Shown in pieces: positions 52,885-64,000 of a DNA stretch of 64,000 nucleotides. Each line of letters begins with the position of its first letter. The first letter of the stretch is position 1. The notes beneath the pieces were generated by a model that saw only the letters and a program-made list of their open reading frames with translations, did no database searches and was not told where the DNA came from. This DNA comes from Dromaius novaehollandiae (Eukaryota; Chordata; Aves; Casuariiformes; Dromaiidae), in contig NC_088098.1 of assembly GCF_036370855.1 (NCBI RefSeq), positions 35,777,981 through 35,841,980 of the forward strand, written 5' to 3'. The position numbers were made by a program, and so were the translations under genes.

Positions 52885-53471
52885 GTATGTCTGTATTTCC
52901 CCATTTAATATTCCTGAACACTTCCTCTTACTTTAAAGATGTATTGCTTTGTTTAATAAAATAGTTTTAAGGCAATTCACCAAGAAGACTGAAAGCCTGT
53001 AGCGAATGGTTGTGATTCAGATTTTAACTATTTTCTTTAACTTTTCACAGATTCTTTACAACCTAGTTAGCATTATTTGGCCTCCTTTCACTTTGGACAA
53101 CATAAATTAGCTAGTAAAGGTTTAACATAATAGAATGTGAAAGGATAGAGTGATGCGTTTGTTCTGAAGTAAGAAGTGATACACAATGTTTTAAAATTCA
53201 AGGTCTTACTAACTTAACTTCTAGGTTAATTACTTCCTGAATAAATTAATTGAGCATTTCCTTTTCCTGTCAATTTTAAAACTGACTTTTGCAGAGGTGT
53301 TTGTTAAAGAAAGTTATGTCTTATCTCAAGGCAGTTCATTATTCATTTTCAGAGTTTTTTAAACTCTATACCAAAAATAATTGTTTGTAGAATGAAAAAA
53401 AAAAATGGAGCAAGGCTTATAGTAGTCTGAGGTTGTTGTTTATTTTCCTTATGTTGTTGTTATGCTTTTAG

Positions 53472-53607
53472 TTGGATGAAAGTAACTGGACAATGGCACT
53501 GTCACCTCAGCAGACAGGAATGTTTACAAATCTAGACCTATCCAATATGACAGAAGATGTAACTATGAGTGCTGTACTGTTGCGTGAAGATGATCCTGGG
53601 GAAGCTG
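53472..53607 (+). CDS. NUP107: NUP107 exon 5 (residues 101-145)
   Basis: Starts [20 protein letters not shown], continues with [19 protein letters not shown], and ends with one base of the next codon. LDx[20 protein letters not shown] and the GLFTN-like GMFTN match recalled human Nup107. This is the end of the flexible tail, leading into the helical solenoid. Acceptor TGCTTTTAG, donor GTGAGA. Confidence 0.93.
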
Positions 53608-54214
53608 GTGAGATGATCTGAAGTTTTCATAATAATTAACCACATCTTTTATTTGTAGAATATATAAATGTATATAATTACTTTCTTATTTTTATGTATT
53701 ATTTTGCTGACATACTTCTATGACAAGAACAGTCTACTTGCAAAAGTTCAGAAAGGATCTCTTCCAGTTACTGGAGTTTTTCCATTTGGTGTGTTCTGTG
53801 GAACCTGATGTCAATAGGCAATCAGTGGATGTCAGTAGACGCTTTGGTGATGTAAGACACTGGATTAGCTTCATAGAGATACAAAGAGGAGTTTATCTTT
53901 AAAACTTTCTCAGAGGACAGATTTATAGCAAAAATTGTATAATTATTTGATTTGCACAAAGCTTACCATGTAGCTTCTGCATAACTTACTTTCTTAGCTG
54001 CTTATGGCTTAATGGGATATAAATAGTTCATATCATCATTGTCTGCATTTATTTTTATTGATGACAAGCTATTTTGTCATCAGAAGGGGTTTTTGTAGTG
54101 TAGTGGGTTTTTTGTTGCTGTGGTTTTTGTTTGGTTGTTCTTTTGTGTTTTTTTTTAACCAAGTTGTGTCTTGGTAACATGGCTTAAATTTCTTTCTGGT
54201 TAAATATATTCTAG
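53608..54214 (+). other. NUP107: NUP107 intron 5
   Basis: 607 bp, AT-rich, with T-rich runs before the acceptor TATATTCTAG. Nothing else was recognised. Confidence 0.8.
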
Positions 54215-54318
54215 CTACTATGAGTATGTACTCAGATTTTCTGCATTCCTTCTTGAAGCATGCATCAACTACCATTTTTGAACTTGTGGATGAATATGAA
54301 AGTATTTGTAACAACCAG
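54215..54318 (+). CDS. NUP107: NUP107 exon 6 (residues 146-180)
   Basis: Encodes [20 protein letters not shown] then [15 protein letters not shown], the first solenoid helix. SDFL-SFLKH and VDEYE-IC correspond to the recalled human sequence. The first residue is split with exon 5. Phase 0 end before GTAAAT. Confidence 0.94.
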
Positions 54319-56217
54319 GTAAATTGTTTGCCTTTTTTTAAATTTGCATTCCCTTCTCTAAGTTGTATTGCTGTTTTCCTTTAAGTTGAGAAGTCACAGT
54401 GCTAAACATAGATACTTTAAATCTTCCAGCTGGTTGCAGTCTTGTGAGTCATTGAATGCTAGCATTGAAGAGCATCTGTCTTTCCTCATGTGCTACTTTG
54501 GCACAGAAATGCCCATTGTGTAGCTTGCTAAATTCTAAAGTGTGGTTAGGCTGCCATTGTGCTGTAAGTGCTAAGTGGTGATAAACATGAGCAGAAGTAT
54601 AGATATTTTTGTTGCTAGAGGTGAACTGGATAAAAAGTACTTACATTTCTCTCAGGTATAGATAAATACAGTCATTGTATTATGGTGGTTTCATTGCTTT
54701 CCAATACATGCTGAATAAGCTGGCCATAGAGGCTTCAACAGTAGATTTCAGGCATCTCTGCTTTTAGACACAGTTTTTGATTTGATGGGCTGTTGATTGT
54801 TAGTGACAGGAACTGACAGTTTGAAAAGGAGTTAACATGCTTCTATCAATAACAGTGTTGATCACAAAAGAAAGAGGAGGGCAGATAATTTTTTTGTTGT
54901 TGTTAAGAGACTTTGCACCTGTGTCCATGTTAAGAAAATGAATTCTGGGTAGAAGGTTGCTAGCTGTGTTCTGTACAAATTTGTCTGATTTGGGGGCTGA
55001 GTTGGAGAATGCTGAGGTCTTTAATGAAGTGCGTACCATAGTCCTGTTCCCAAGTGGGAAGGAGAAAGGAGAAAGAAAATAAATGTGAACTCAATTATTA
55101 TGTGAAATGGTGGAACTTCAAAGCTGAAATGGAACAGGAGGTTTCTGTGATTCCCCTTGTTTATGAATGTTGAGAAGGATACCATCTGCAAGATCATGGA
55201 ATATAGACTGGTTGTTTTAAGTCATCTGGAATACTTGACGGGGGCAGGGAGGGTTGAATGTGTGTCACCAAGGACCTACTAGAAGTAGGGTGAGGGATAC
55301 TGCCCCAAGGACTGGCTTGGATGGTGCTGAAGGGGCCCTGGGAAGGGGTTGAGGATAGCCCTGAGCTTTCATACTGCCTCTCAGCTGTGCACTGAGATCA
55401 GTCCAGAGGCTCCTAACGGACGTGAAGTCTTTCATGTTTTCTGGGAGATAGAAGAAGCAAGCAGAAGAGCATCTTCACCTCTGCTCATAAGGCTTTGATA
55501 GTACCCCCCCCCACCCAATTCTTTCCTCCAAATCTGTTGCTCACCTTCCACTTGAAAACTGGTGAGTGAATTGACACCTGACAAATTGGCTGCCCCTAGC
55601 ATGTAAGAGTCCAGGACTGTTTTTGGAAATAGGAGCTCTGGAACTAGCTACTGGTTGAGATGACCATATTGCTTAAGTTTTCTTCATAATAAAAGTAAGA
55701 AGAGGTGACATCACACAATTTACAGCTTCACCAAAAAGAAATGGTAACTTACAGCTGGGTTTCCTCATTCACCAGAGCTAAAAAGGAAAGAGAGGGCATT
55801 TTTCAGGCACTGATAATGTGCCTTACAGCACTGATGCTGTCACAGATAGCAGTAGGACTCACTTTACACTTGATATTGATGTATATGGAAACGCACGCTT
55901 TTTTCACTGGTTGCCTTCTCCCCGTCTTTTTTCTTTTTTTTTTCCTCCCAATTGATCAGTATAAGCTGTTTTTGTCGTGGGCTTGAACAGTGCCTTGCAA
56001 AACAAAGGTGCGGTCTTTTTTTATGGCCTCTAGGCTGTGTTACAATATTTTTAGTTCTTGAGGGAATTTCTGGTTTGGAGTATCATCTGCCTATTGCGAA
56101 AAGACAGAAATTCAACTTGGGTGTTGAGGGAGCATTCAGAACAATGAAAAGATTACTGTGATAGCTTAGAAAAAAATGCTGGACAACACTAACCATGTGT
56201 AAATTTATTTACATCAG
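54319..56217 (+). other. NUP107: NUP107 intron 6
   Basis: About 1.9 kb. The section at about 54790-55560 differs in composition and gives a minus-strand frame at 55039-54800, possibly a decayed interspersed element, but nothing identifiable. The acceptor is TTTACATCAG. Confidence 0.7.
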
Positions 56218-56345
56218 GTGAATATACTGGGGAAAATAGTTTATCGAGCAACTCCTGGACAGCAAAAGTTTTCAAAAACTGCCAGTGTCCTGTGGCTTCT
56301 CAAGCAGGAGATGGTAACATGGAGACTGTTGTCCTCACTTTATAG
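56218..56345 (+). CDS. NUP107: NUP107 exon 7 (residues 181-222)
   Basis: Encodes [20 protein letters not shown] then [20 protein letters not shown] and LY, with a split Arg codon. [29 protein letters not shown] is strongly conserved Nup107 solenoid sequence. Acceptor CATCAG, donor GTAATT. Confidence 0.95.
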
Positions 56346-56701
56346 GTAATTCCTTTGAAAAGCACATGCTGTATTTTTGCGCTGAGCTTTCTTTCTTGGA
56401 TTTATTGTTTATGAAATTATGAATCTTGAGCAGAGCAATTAAGTACCTGTTTATTATATGTTTACAGAACTAGGTGCTGATAATTATGCCTATTTATTAT
56501 CTGTTTATGGAAATGAAAGTTGCAAACAATCCTACTTTTATTACTTTTGTAACTTTTCACATTTTCTTAAATTAATTTATTTTTATAAAGGTATCTTTAA
56601 GCACTTCACTTGCATGTCAGATTGAAATAATGGATACTATGCATTCTGCTGGATTTTACTAGCTTTGTTTTAACAATTAAGGTTTGCAATTTTATTTCTA
56701 G
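56346..56701 (+). other. NUP107: NUP107 intron 7
   Basis: 356 bp, AT-rich, with acceptor TTTATTTCTAG. Nothing recognised. Confidence 0.85.
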
Positions 56702-56750
56702 AGACAGAATACAATCTGCACTGGAAGACGAAACTGCATGTGAAATCACA
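56702..56750 (+). CDS. NUP107: NUP107 exon 8 (residues 223-239)
   Basis: A short exon completing Arg and then encoding DRIQSALEDETACEIT. DRIQSALE-E matches recalled human Nup107, while the following residues diverge as they do among vertebrates. Phase 0 end before GTAAGC. Confidence 0.92.
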
Positions 56751-57927
56751 GTAAGCTTCAGGGGTGGGAAAAACTAAAGTTTTTCTTAAGCAATCTATCT
56801 TAAAGCTAAATGCTTGCATTTTCTTCTACAATTCCAATCTTTCAACCATTCAAAATTTAAAGGTAAAAGAATATAAACAAAAATAAAACTGATTTGATTT
56901 CTATTGAGATGGACATTAAACAACTGTATATATTGTGAAAAGTTAGTTTACCTAAATATTTAGTTCTAAATGGAAAATATTAGTGTGAAAAAATTTTTAA
57001 AGTATTGTTTATATCTCCTCAAGCTTTCTGCATACACCTGGAAGATCCTCTGGAAGTAACTGTAAATTAAAAAAAAAAAAAAAAGGAGTTGTATCAATAG
57101 TGATAATGTTTTAATGGGACAGACATAATTTGTTCTTCCTAGAAGAAGTACATGTGATCTCAAGCTGTCTAGCACTTAGCAATTCTGATTGTGACTTACC
57201 TTGAGAGAAATCTGAAATTTTGCATTCTTGGTTTAGCAGTAGTCTTCTTGTCTATGCCAATAGTGCTTCCAACATTTGCTGCCAGGGTATGTTTAGGAAG
57301 ATAAAACAATAAGGCAAGTCACTCTGCCTTTGTAAAATTTGTGATTGCGTTTGCTTTCTTCTCAGTCATAAAATAGCTTTAACTAGGATTCCTGCTGCTA
57401 AGTTGCCAGGTGGTGGTTGGTTTGGTTTGGTTTGTTTTTTGAAAATGCATCTTCTGTTCTTTTTGTTGCACCTCTCATGAGAGCTAACTTAATGTGGGAG
57501 AGCAGATGGAAGGATCAGGGGGTTTTTTGTTTTGTTTTCCATCGTTCATGTTAAGGGTGCATTAAGGTCTTGGAAAATGCCTGTTTTCTTTTTTTTTCTG
57601 AAGTATACAAGAATAAATGAGATTTGAAGTAATATGAGTACAATCAGTAGAATCAATGAATATGCTATGTAGAATCTGTCTGTGGCCATTCATTTGAATT
57701 ATTCTCAGTGTCATTCTCACAGTTTTTAGTCTAACATGCTGTAAAAGAACATCCAAATGTAACAGATGTATAATGTTACCGGTTTAAAAAAAGGGGCAAG
57801 GGGGAGAGTGAAAGGCAGCATTCTGAGCTCATAGAAAATTCGTAAGTTAGTATGTGTCCAGTTTCGTTCATGTTTTTGTAGCGAGTTTTCTTTTCTGTGA
57901 AGTAATAATCAGCTTTTTCTTAAATAG
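56751..57927 (+). other. NUP107: NUP107 intron 8
   Basis: About 1.2 kb, with an A16 tract at 57069-57084. The acceptor is TTAAATAG. No gene or identifiable element. Confidence 0.8.
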
Positions 57928-57999
57928 GTTTTAAATGCTAGCGAAAAGACAACTGTAGACAACTTGTTTCAGAAAGATTCACTTGTTCGACAAAGCCAG
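57928..57999 (+). CDS. NUP107: NUP107 exon 9 (residues 240-263)
   Basis: Encodes VLNASEKTTVDNLFQKDSLV then RQSQ, 24 codons, phase 0 at both ends. VNASEKT-V--LFQ-DSLVRQSQ is the matching vertebrate segment. Donor GTATGA. Confidence 0.95.
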
Positions 58000-59519
<1,520 letters not shown>

Positions 59520-59598
59520 GGAGAACACGCTACATATTCTAAAGCAGAGACAGTTAAGTACTTACATTGGAAGTTCTCGGGCTCTGGTAACAGAGTTG
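59520..59598 (+). CDS. NUP107: NUP107 exon 11 (residues 293-319)
   Basis: Completes Trp and encodes ENTLHILKQRQLSTYIGSSR then ALVTEL. ENTLH-LKQRQL and LVTEL are conserved. Phase 0 end before GTAAGT. Confidence 0.95.
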
Positions 59599-60691
59599 GT
59601 AAGTATTATTTAAAAATCAGAGTTGGTTTCAGATCAGATATAAATTGGATTAGGGAGAGCATATATATTATTTCCACAGCCTTGAACCAAATTTAGTAAT
59701 AACATCTAAAAATTACAAAATATTTAGTTGGAAAAAGATGAAAATTAGTACAGAAATTGTGAGGCCGCGAGGAACTAGCTGGTGAGATGACGTCAGACAG
59801 TGAGAATGTTGAAGGTGGAAGTTTCAGAATAATTACGAAATTAACTATAATTATTAAATCTGCCAGATGAATGAGATTCTAGAACTGTCTTTTTATTATG
59901 ACGATGAAAGAAAGAAACTGGTTTTAATTGGAAGCTTGAACATGTTATGAAGGGATTAGCAGTGGATTAAACTTAAGGAACCAGGAAACCTCTGGAGTTC
60001 CTTTTGGGATATGTAGACTTCTCTTTTCTTTCAGCAGTCACTGATTTTTATTAGCACAAGAACATGTGGTCTATTCAGTGAAGTAAATGGCTTCATTAAG
60101 ACTTTTTATAGCTGACAATGTACATCTGTCCCTGTCCCTAAGCAGAAAAGCTTATAATACTGATTGGACGCTCTTGAAGGTGAGGGCATGCTGTCTTTGT
60201 ACAGTAAGTAGTATGATGAAACCAAATCTCTTGGAATTCCCTGAGAGCTACTGTAGTAAAAGCTAATAGGAGGGAAGCGAAGGAAAGAAAGGACTGTCCA
60301 GTAGGAGAGCTGTTGTGAATAGGCTTCTCAGGGAGTTAGAAGGGAAAGGAGGAGACAGTTTGGTAGCTGGAGAGGCAGAAGGGGAAAGGATGTTTAAAGG
60401 TCAAAAGAGCTGGAAGATAAGAAGCTTTGGGCAAAGACAAGGTAGTGAAGTAAATGAGGGATTGGAATTGCTCCCTCTGATAGGAGCAGTGACAGTAGAG
60501 GAATAAAAGAAATGAGAGAGGAAAGACAGGGAAGTGTAATGCTAGATGTAATGTGGGGCTTATGGATTGTTTGCCAACCTGAAAAAATGGCTCCAAATTA
60601 TAAAGCAGGGCAGGAAATCACTGGAAAAGACAGATAGATATCCTGTGGGTAAATGGTGGCCTTTTTTTTTTTTTTCTTTTTTTCCTTGCAG
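59599..60691 (+). other. NUP107: NUP107 intron 11
   Basis: About 1.1 kb. It contains a perfect CRE palindrome TGACGTCA at 59788-59795, a purine-rich block at about 60265-60540, and a long T-rich tract directly before the acceptor CCTTGCAG. Confidence 0.75.
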
Positions 60692-60805
60692 GATCCAGAT
60701 GCTCCTATAAGACAGAAACTGCCACTTGATGATTTGGATCGAGAAGATGATGGGAGGTTATTGAAGTATCTCTTCACCCTGATCAGAGCAGGAATGACAG
60801 ATGAG
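60692..60805 (+). CDS. NUP107: NUP107 exon 12 (residues 320-357)
   Basis: Encodes [20 protein letters not shown] then [18 protein letters not shown], phase 0 at both ends. [34 protein letters not shown] matches recalled human Nup107 with few changes. Donor GTAAGC. Confidence 0.97.
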
Positions 60806-61666
60806 GTAAGCCACAGAAAGTTATAGTATCTTCTTTGTTAACTAGTTTAGCTTATCTAGATCTTGCTATTAAAGCCAAGCTGTGCACTAAAATTTCTGTT
60901 TAAATTTGACTTGTGGTTTTCAATTTCTTACCAATACTGACAGTGCTGGCCAGCTATATCAGTAAAAATATTCTGCCTTTAGTTAAGTAACTTCAAGTGT
61001 AAAACAGATGTTGCAGTAAAAAATTAGCATTTTTATTTTACTACTTTGATGATGTGACTTCTTACTGTAGTGGCTAGACACTAAAAGTACTGCCAGACAA
61101 ACGCATGGGATGTTTCAAAGAACTTCCTAATTACACCTCTAATCAATCAATCATCATACAGACTTTTTTCTTGATATAGTAGAATGGAACATGCTTGGAA
61201 TTTTAACTAGAAAAAGATGTTTGATATATGCTTTCCTTAGGCGTTAGATTAAGCTACTCATTCTGCCCTTCTAATATCTCCTTAGGTATGTGATTTGAAA
61301 GGAGCTAATCACGTTGGAGGCATAAGAGACATGTTTATTTTTATCGCCTTGTTGTACAAACAGTTATAATGGCATATCTGGAGATGTGTGGTTTACTCCT
61401 TACTGAAAGAGTAAGGTAAGGTAATTAGTGTTTACTCTGAACTAAGGAGGAATCTCAGTTCATTTACCTTACAGTAAGTACTACACAGCACGTAAACTAG
61501 ATGAACTTGTTTGTCTGTACTTTTAGTTATTTTTGGATTCTTTGTGTGCTTATTTTTTGCACAGTAGTGTCTCTGCCTATGTTAACTATTTCAATGGTGT
61601 TTAAAAGAAAAGATGGTTCTTTTGCTACCTTGAAATCTATTGCTGAGAAAATCCATTATTTTTCAG
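60806..61666 (+). other. NUP107: NUP107 intron 12
   Basis: About 0.86 kb and AT-rich. The frame at 61501-61740 is an intron frame running out of phase into exon 13. Nothing else recognised. Confidence 0.8.
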
Positions 61667-61757
61667 GCCCAGCGCTTGTGCAAACGATGTGGTCAGGCCT
61701 GGAGAGCTGCAACTTTGGAAGGATGGAAATTGTATCATGATCCTAACATAAATGGAG
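61667..61757 (+). CDS. NUP107: NUP107 exon 13 (residues 358-387)
   Basis: Encodes [20 protein letters not shown] then [10 protein letters not shown] and one base of Gly. [27 protein letters not shown] is identical to my recollection of human Nup107. The donor GTATCT is modest, but the phase fits exon 14. Confidence 0.97.
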
Positions 61758-62907
61758 GTATCTGTCGCAAGTGCACTTTGAAGTAGATGTAAAAACAGGA
61801 CAGAGAGCTTTCTCTTGATAGCTGGCTCTGGCAAAGAGGAATAATTCTTTGCATCTTAAAGGCCTTTTATGTATCTAAAATATTTTTACCATGTCCAATC
61901 AACATATGTAAAAACTAATATGAAAAAGTTTTAGCTGAGGGTATGCATTCACTGAATCCACATAATATGCAACTTTACACTTTCTTTCTGAGAAGCAAGC
62001 ATAATGAGTAGGAAATAAATGTCTGGGAATTCCAGACAGATCCCCTCCATCTCCATATAATGTTTCATTATGCATTTTTTCCACATTTGACCTGTACCAC
62101 CTAGTAAACATTTTGTTGCTTAGACTCACAAAAGTTGGACTCTATCTAGTATCAGAAAACTAGAGGAAGGTGTAGTAGGACTAAAGTTCAGCGCAAATTT
62201 AAATGCAAGAAAAAGGTATGCTTTCAAACTACTTGGAAAGTGCTAAATTACCTTTCTTCCTTGGTTCCAAGGTTTCTTGCCCACAGTCCTATTTGTAACA
62301 CAATACATTGCTTCTGACTTTGCAGGATTTGGCAAAGAATTTAAAAACTTGTCTAAGTGCCATGCACAGCTGGGGCCTGAGGGCATATTGCTTTGCTGCA
62401 TCCTTTTATTTTAACTGAATGCTTCATGAGTGTCCTAGCCTTGCTTTGCATATGCCTGCTTAACCTGCTGTCATGCCTTTTTTCTGTGGCCCTCTGTGCC
62501 CTCATACAGAGGCATGGAGGACAGCAGCACTGAAGCAATGTTCTGACGTTTATTAGAAGCTCATAAACCCATTAAAAATCTTGTACTTGCTGACTTTGGG
62601 TTTTCTAAATGTAAATGTTTTAGATGCATTGTGGTCAAAAACACAGGTTTTTTTTCAAGGCTAAATAGCAGCCAAGCTTTAAAATACCATAATTTAAAAT
62701 GTGGATTTTTCAAACTTCCTTGAAAATACACCTTATAGTCCAGTCAGAAGTATCAAGATCCTTTAGGAAGCATTCCAAAGGGATTGAAAATTGGGTTAAT
62801 ACCAGGAAATAGGCTTTAACTGCTTAGTGATTTCTCTCTCTCTCTCTTTTTTTTTTTTTTTTTTTTTTGTAATAACAGCTGCTTTTTAAAATATCCTTTG
62901 CATGTAG
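61758..62907 (+). other. NUP107: NUP107 intron 13
   Basis: About 1.15 kb. It contains a (TC)n run and a T tract at about 62833-62868, just before the acceptor TTTGCATGTAG. No gene recognised. Confidence 0.8.
62833..62868 (+). repeat. (TC)n followed by T tract
   Basis: About seven CT dinucleotides run into 20 or more thymines, 40 bases upstream of the exon 14 acceptor. It is a strong pyrimidine tract and probably length-variable. Confidence 0.85.
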
Positions 62908-62984
62908 GAAAAGAGCTGGAACCTGTTCAAGGGAATCCATACAGGTGCATTTGGAAAATAAGTTGCTGGCGTATGGCTGAAGAG
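62908..62984 (+). CDS. NUP107: NUP107 exon 14 (residues 388-413)
   Basis: Completes Gly and encodes [20 protein letters not shown] then [26 protein letters not shown] is conserved. Phase 0 end before GTAAAA. Confidence 0.95.
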
Positions 62985-63569
62985 GTAAAATAATGTTGAA
63001 TTGCTTGGTATTCATGTACAAGTTTAGCTTTTTTTTAAACTCAGTAACATGCTTTTAAGTAAACCTACCCTTCGTGTTTGCTGCATATAGGACTTGCTAT
63101 CAGTGTTTTTTAAGAGGACTCTTGAAATAAGTATGTTTATGTATTGAAGTGAAAAATCTGCATAATCAGCACCAATTTTTAAGGCTTAGGAAATGTCTCA
63201 ATTTAAGCTGACTACTTTTTATTTTTTGGTTGAAACTGAAACTGCTGACACTAACTAAGTATTTGACTTTCATCTTGACTTAATTGAATGAGGAAGGGAA
63301 AATGTTGCTTTCTTTCCAGGTCAGTACAAAATTTTCAGATAAGCTATAAGGGGATGATGTTGAAGGGGAAGCCATTTGCTATTCTTATATTGGCTGACGA
63401 TGTATGCCACTGTTGCTGTGACTTTCCAGTTCCTGGAAACTGTTAGATGGAACACTTTATTAGACATTAATCCGTAACAAAATTTAAAATGAATAGAAAA
63501 AAAATGGGTTTGGGGGGGGGTTTTGTTAGTTTTTTTTACTCAAAGTTTTATTTTAAAATGTTTATTTAG
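62985..63569 (+). other. NUP107: NUP107 intron 14
   Basis: 585 bp, AT-rich, with a short G run near 63512-63521. The acceptor is GTTTATTTAG. Confidence 0.85.
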
Positions 63570-63629
63570 GAGCAGTTCAACAGATATGAGAGAGCAATCT
63601 ATGCAGCACTCAGTGGAAACCTCAAACAG
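63570..63629 (+). CDS. NUP107: NUP107 exon 15 (residues 414-433)
   Basis: Encodes EQFNRYERAIYAALSGNLKQ, phase 0 at both ends. FNRYERAIYAALSGNLKQ is identical to recalled human Nup107. Donor GTATGT. The coding sequence continues in exons beyond the window. Confidence 0.96.
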
Positions 63630-64000
63630 GTATGTCAAGCCTCCTGTTAGTGATATTTGGTAGTCGTGCGTTTTCTCTCTTGTATGTGACAGTATAATCA
63701 GTAATTGCAGTATTTTTGATATATGCAAGAATATAGCAAACAATGCTTCTTTAGTAGACGCTATCTCTATAGGGTTGTCGTGCCTTAAATATAGTTGATA
63801 GATTTTTCTTGTTATTCTCGCTAGCTGTCAGTAAAACCATTTCAAATTTTGTTGTTTTAGTTCTTCTCTATTTCAGTATTATTTAAGAGCTCATATAGTC
63901 AGTTTCCTGCTTATGCAGAGTATTCTCATTTTTCAGTGTTTTATCTAGTTTTAAGTCTCAAGTGTTAGACCAGTTGGTGTATCCAAAGATTATTCTGTAA
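63630..64000 (+). other. NUP107: NUP107 intron 15 (partial)
   Basis: The last 371 bases of the window are AT-rich intron. The next exon is not reached, and no repeat was recognised. Confidence 0.85.

Larger units (their letters stand above)
51511..53471 (+). other. NUP107: NUP107 intron 4
   Basis: About 2.0 kb. It contains two exon-like segments with good splice sites, 51846-51933 and 52821-52884, described separately. No transposable element was recognised. The 99-codon frame at 52226-52525 lacks family resemblance. Confidence 0.7.

Overview
This is a window of vertebrate nuclear DNA, most likely avian. The evidence is AT-rich introns with GT/AG splice sites, CpG-depleted sequence broken by two CpG islands, few interspersed repeats, and a 3'-end fragment of a CR1-type LINE at about 49.09-49.51 kb. 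It holds two protein-coding genes, both on the + strand and in tandem. RAP1B is complete, from an unresolved leader exon at about 2.7-3.5 kb to the 3' UTR end near 39.44 kb. NUP107 is represented by its 5' part only: 15 coding exons from 46.15 kb, with the gene running off the right edge. RAP1B followed by NUP107 is also the order I recall for human 12q15 and other amniotes, so the window looks like an ordinary conserved syntenic block.
Layout: 1-2200, upstream intergenic DNA with nothing recognisable. 2200-3590, RAP1B CpG-island promoter (NRF1-type site, YY1-type site, G-quadruplex motif, GGC repeat). 2.9-22.6 kb, very long RAP1B intron 1. 22.64-36.56 kb, six coding exons joining into a 184-residue Rap1b with no frame breaks. 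36.56-38.21 kb, a 3' UTR intron containing a perfect 11 x 12 bp minisatellite. 38.21-39.44 kb, last non-coding exon with two AATAAA signals. 39.44-45.89 kb, intergenic. 45.89-46.33 kb, NUP107 CpG-island promoter with a perfect NRF1 palindrome and ETS-type sites. 46.15-63.63 kb, NUP107 exons 1-15, whose joined frame gives 433 residues.
The products act in different places. Rap1b is a membrane-anchored Ras-family GTPase controlling integrin adhesion and cell junctions. Nup107 is a scaffold nucleoporin of the Y (Nup107-160) complex. Nothing in the sequence suggests co-regulation beyond housekeeping-type promoters.
I found no evidence of an undescribed biological system. The items most worth a second look are two candidate cassette (poison) exons in NUP107 intron 4, the minisatellite inside the RAP1B 3' UTR intron, a perfect 23-bp-stem hairpin in RAP1B intron 1, paired 8-mer miR-101 seed matches flanking that 3' UTR intron, and an unexplained block with minus-strand reading frames in NUP107 intron 3. 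Exon boundaries were read from splice consensus and from protein sequences recalled for these families; no database search was run.
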